This document shows, one piece after another, positions 38,912 to 39,113 of a stretch of DNA of 39,113 nucleotides. The number at the start of each line of letters is the position of its first letter. Within the stretch, counting starts at the first letter, position 1. Under the pieces are notes generated by a model. It ran no database searches, had not been told where the DNA came from, and saw only the letters and a program-made list of their open reading frames with translations. The stretch covers positions 1 through 39,113 of the IMG/VR virus record IMGVR_UViG_3300037258_000326; one strand, 5' to 3'. The DNA comes from a virus. Both the position numbers and the translations under genes were made by a program.

Positions 38912-38938
38912 AGCGTGTTGCGCTAAGTGCAACACGCT
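38912..38938. repeat. Perfect 10-bp inverted repeat, copy C of the origin-flanking site
   Basis: AGCGTGTTGC (38912-38921) and GCAACACGCT (38929-38938) flank the spacer GCTAAGT. The core matches copies A and B (TGTTGCGCTAWGTG). No T-run follows, so a terminator is unlikely; a binding site or origin structure is more plausible. Confidence 0.6.
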
Positions 38939-39113
38939 GCCCCCTAGATGTGGGAGAGGTGGGAAGATCGTAGCGGGTGACTGCCGGCTGCGGCGTCGAA
39001 CGGTGCAAAGCCGTGAAAGCCAAACAAGGAAACAGTCAAATACTCAAGTGTTAGATGAGGCTAGGTGCAAAACAGCGTAAAAAATGATAGGCTATTCAAT
39101 AATTCACAAAAGT

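Larger units (their letters stand above)
38446..39113. other. Putative replication origin region (oriV)
   Basis: This 668-bp stretch contains no credible gene. It holds one DnaA box, four iterons, a perfect inverted repeat (38912-38938) and, at the right end, an AT-rich tail of roughly one third GC (39041-39113) containing TAATTCACA, one mismatch from a DnaA box. The tail could be the unwinding element. If the molecule is circular, the region continues to 175 in the left leader. Confidence 0.6.

Noticed and set aside
38784-39080. 98-aa plus-strand frame at the right end
   Set aside because: Arg/Cys-rich shadow with no initiation signal, covering the inverted repeat and the AT-rich tail.
1-39113. 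Integrase, att site, tRNA, insertion sequence, DNA or RNA polymerase
   Set aside because: No matching motifs or structures were recognised on either strand.

Overview
The window looks like a complete or nearly complete 39.1-kb phage-plasmid: a short-tailed (podovirus-like) tailed phage genome carrying plasmid replication and partition genes instead of an integrase. No gene is cut by either end, and the replication region at the right end runs naturally into the leader at the left end, so the molecule may be circular; the sequence alone cannot prove this. GC is high (about 60% by eye). The secreted-protein style and tail-fibre sequences suggest a Gram-negative soil host, perhaps Acidobacteriota; that is a weak inference.

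Layout. (1) 1-2669, plus strand: small early-type genes, starting with a truncated clamp-loader-like AAA+ ATPase interrupted by a frameshifted HNH endonuclease gene. Four genes here are each preceded by the same hairpin plus Shine-Dalgarno cassette. The block ends at an intrinsic terminator (2701-2728). (2) 2734-7652, minus strand: an SMC/RecF-like ATPase followed by fourteen tightly coupled small genes, mostly unknown, including an HNH protein and several Cys-rich zinc-binding candidates. (3) 7778-34969, minus strand: the late operon, read from right to left: RusA-like resolvase, small proteins, terminase large subunit, portal, scaffold candidate, N4-gp56-like major capsid protein, two paralogous tail/connector proteins, a 1234-aa tail protein, internal-virion-type proteins, a GNAT acetyltransferase, a SleB-like hydrolase (endolysin candidate) and fibre genes. 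The last four genes have Sec-type signal peptides. It ends at a strong intrinsic terminator (7716-7747). (4) 34987-36156: a ribbon-helix-helix regulator operon and a convergent DNA-binding candidate. (5) 36291-37294: tandem repeats, parA and a small ribbon-helix-helix partner (type Ib-like partition). (6) 37304-39113: RepA-like initiator, a coupled 41-aa membrane protein, a DnaA box, four iterons, an inverted repeat and an AT-rich end (putative oriV).

How it fits together. RepA with iterons and DnaA would replicate the element, and ParA with its ribbon-helix-helix partner would segregate it. The virion and lysis genes form one long leftward unit. A shared 16-bp operator-like sequence lies in the promoters of the ATPase operon (7692-7707) and of the divergent RusA/regulator pair (34966-34981). 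It could couple early and late expression under the ribbon-helix-helix protein encoded at 34987.

The most unusual signals are the start-associated hairpin cassettes, the shared operator at divergent and apparently leaderless starts, a run of signal-peptide-bearing fibre-like proteins at the end of the late operon, and a TGTTGCGCTAWGTG site repeated three times around the origin. No tRNA, CRISPR array, insertion sequence, integrase, DNA polymerase or RNA polymerase was seen.
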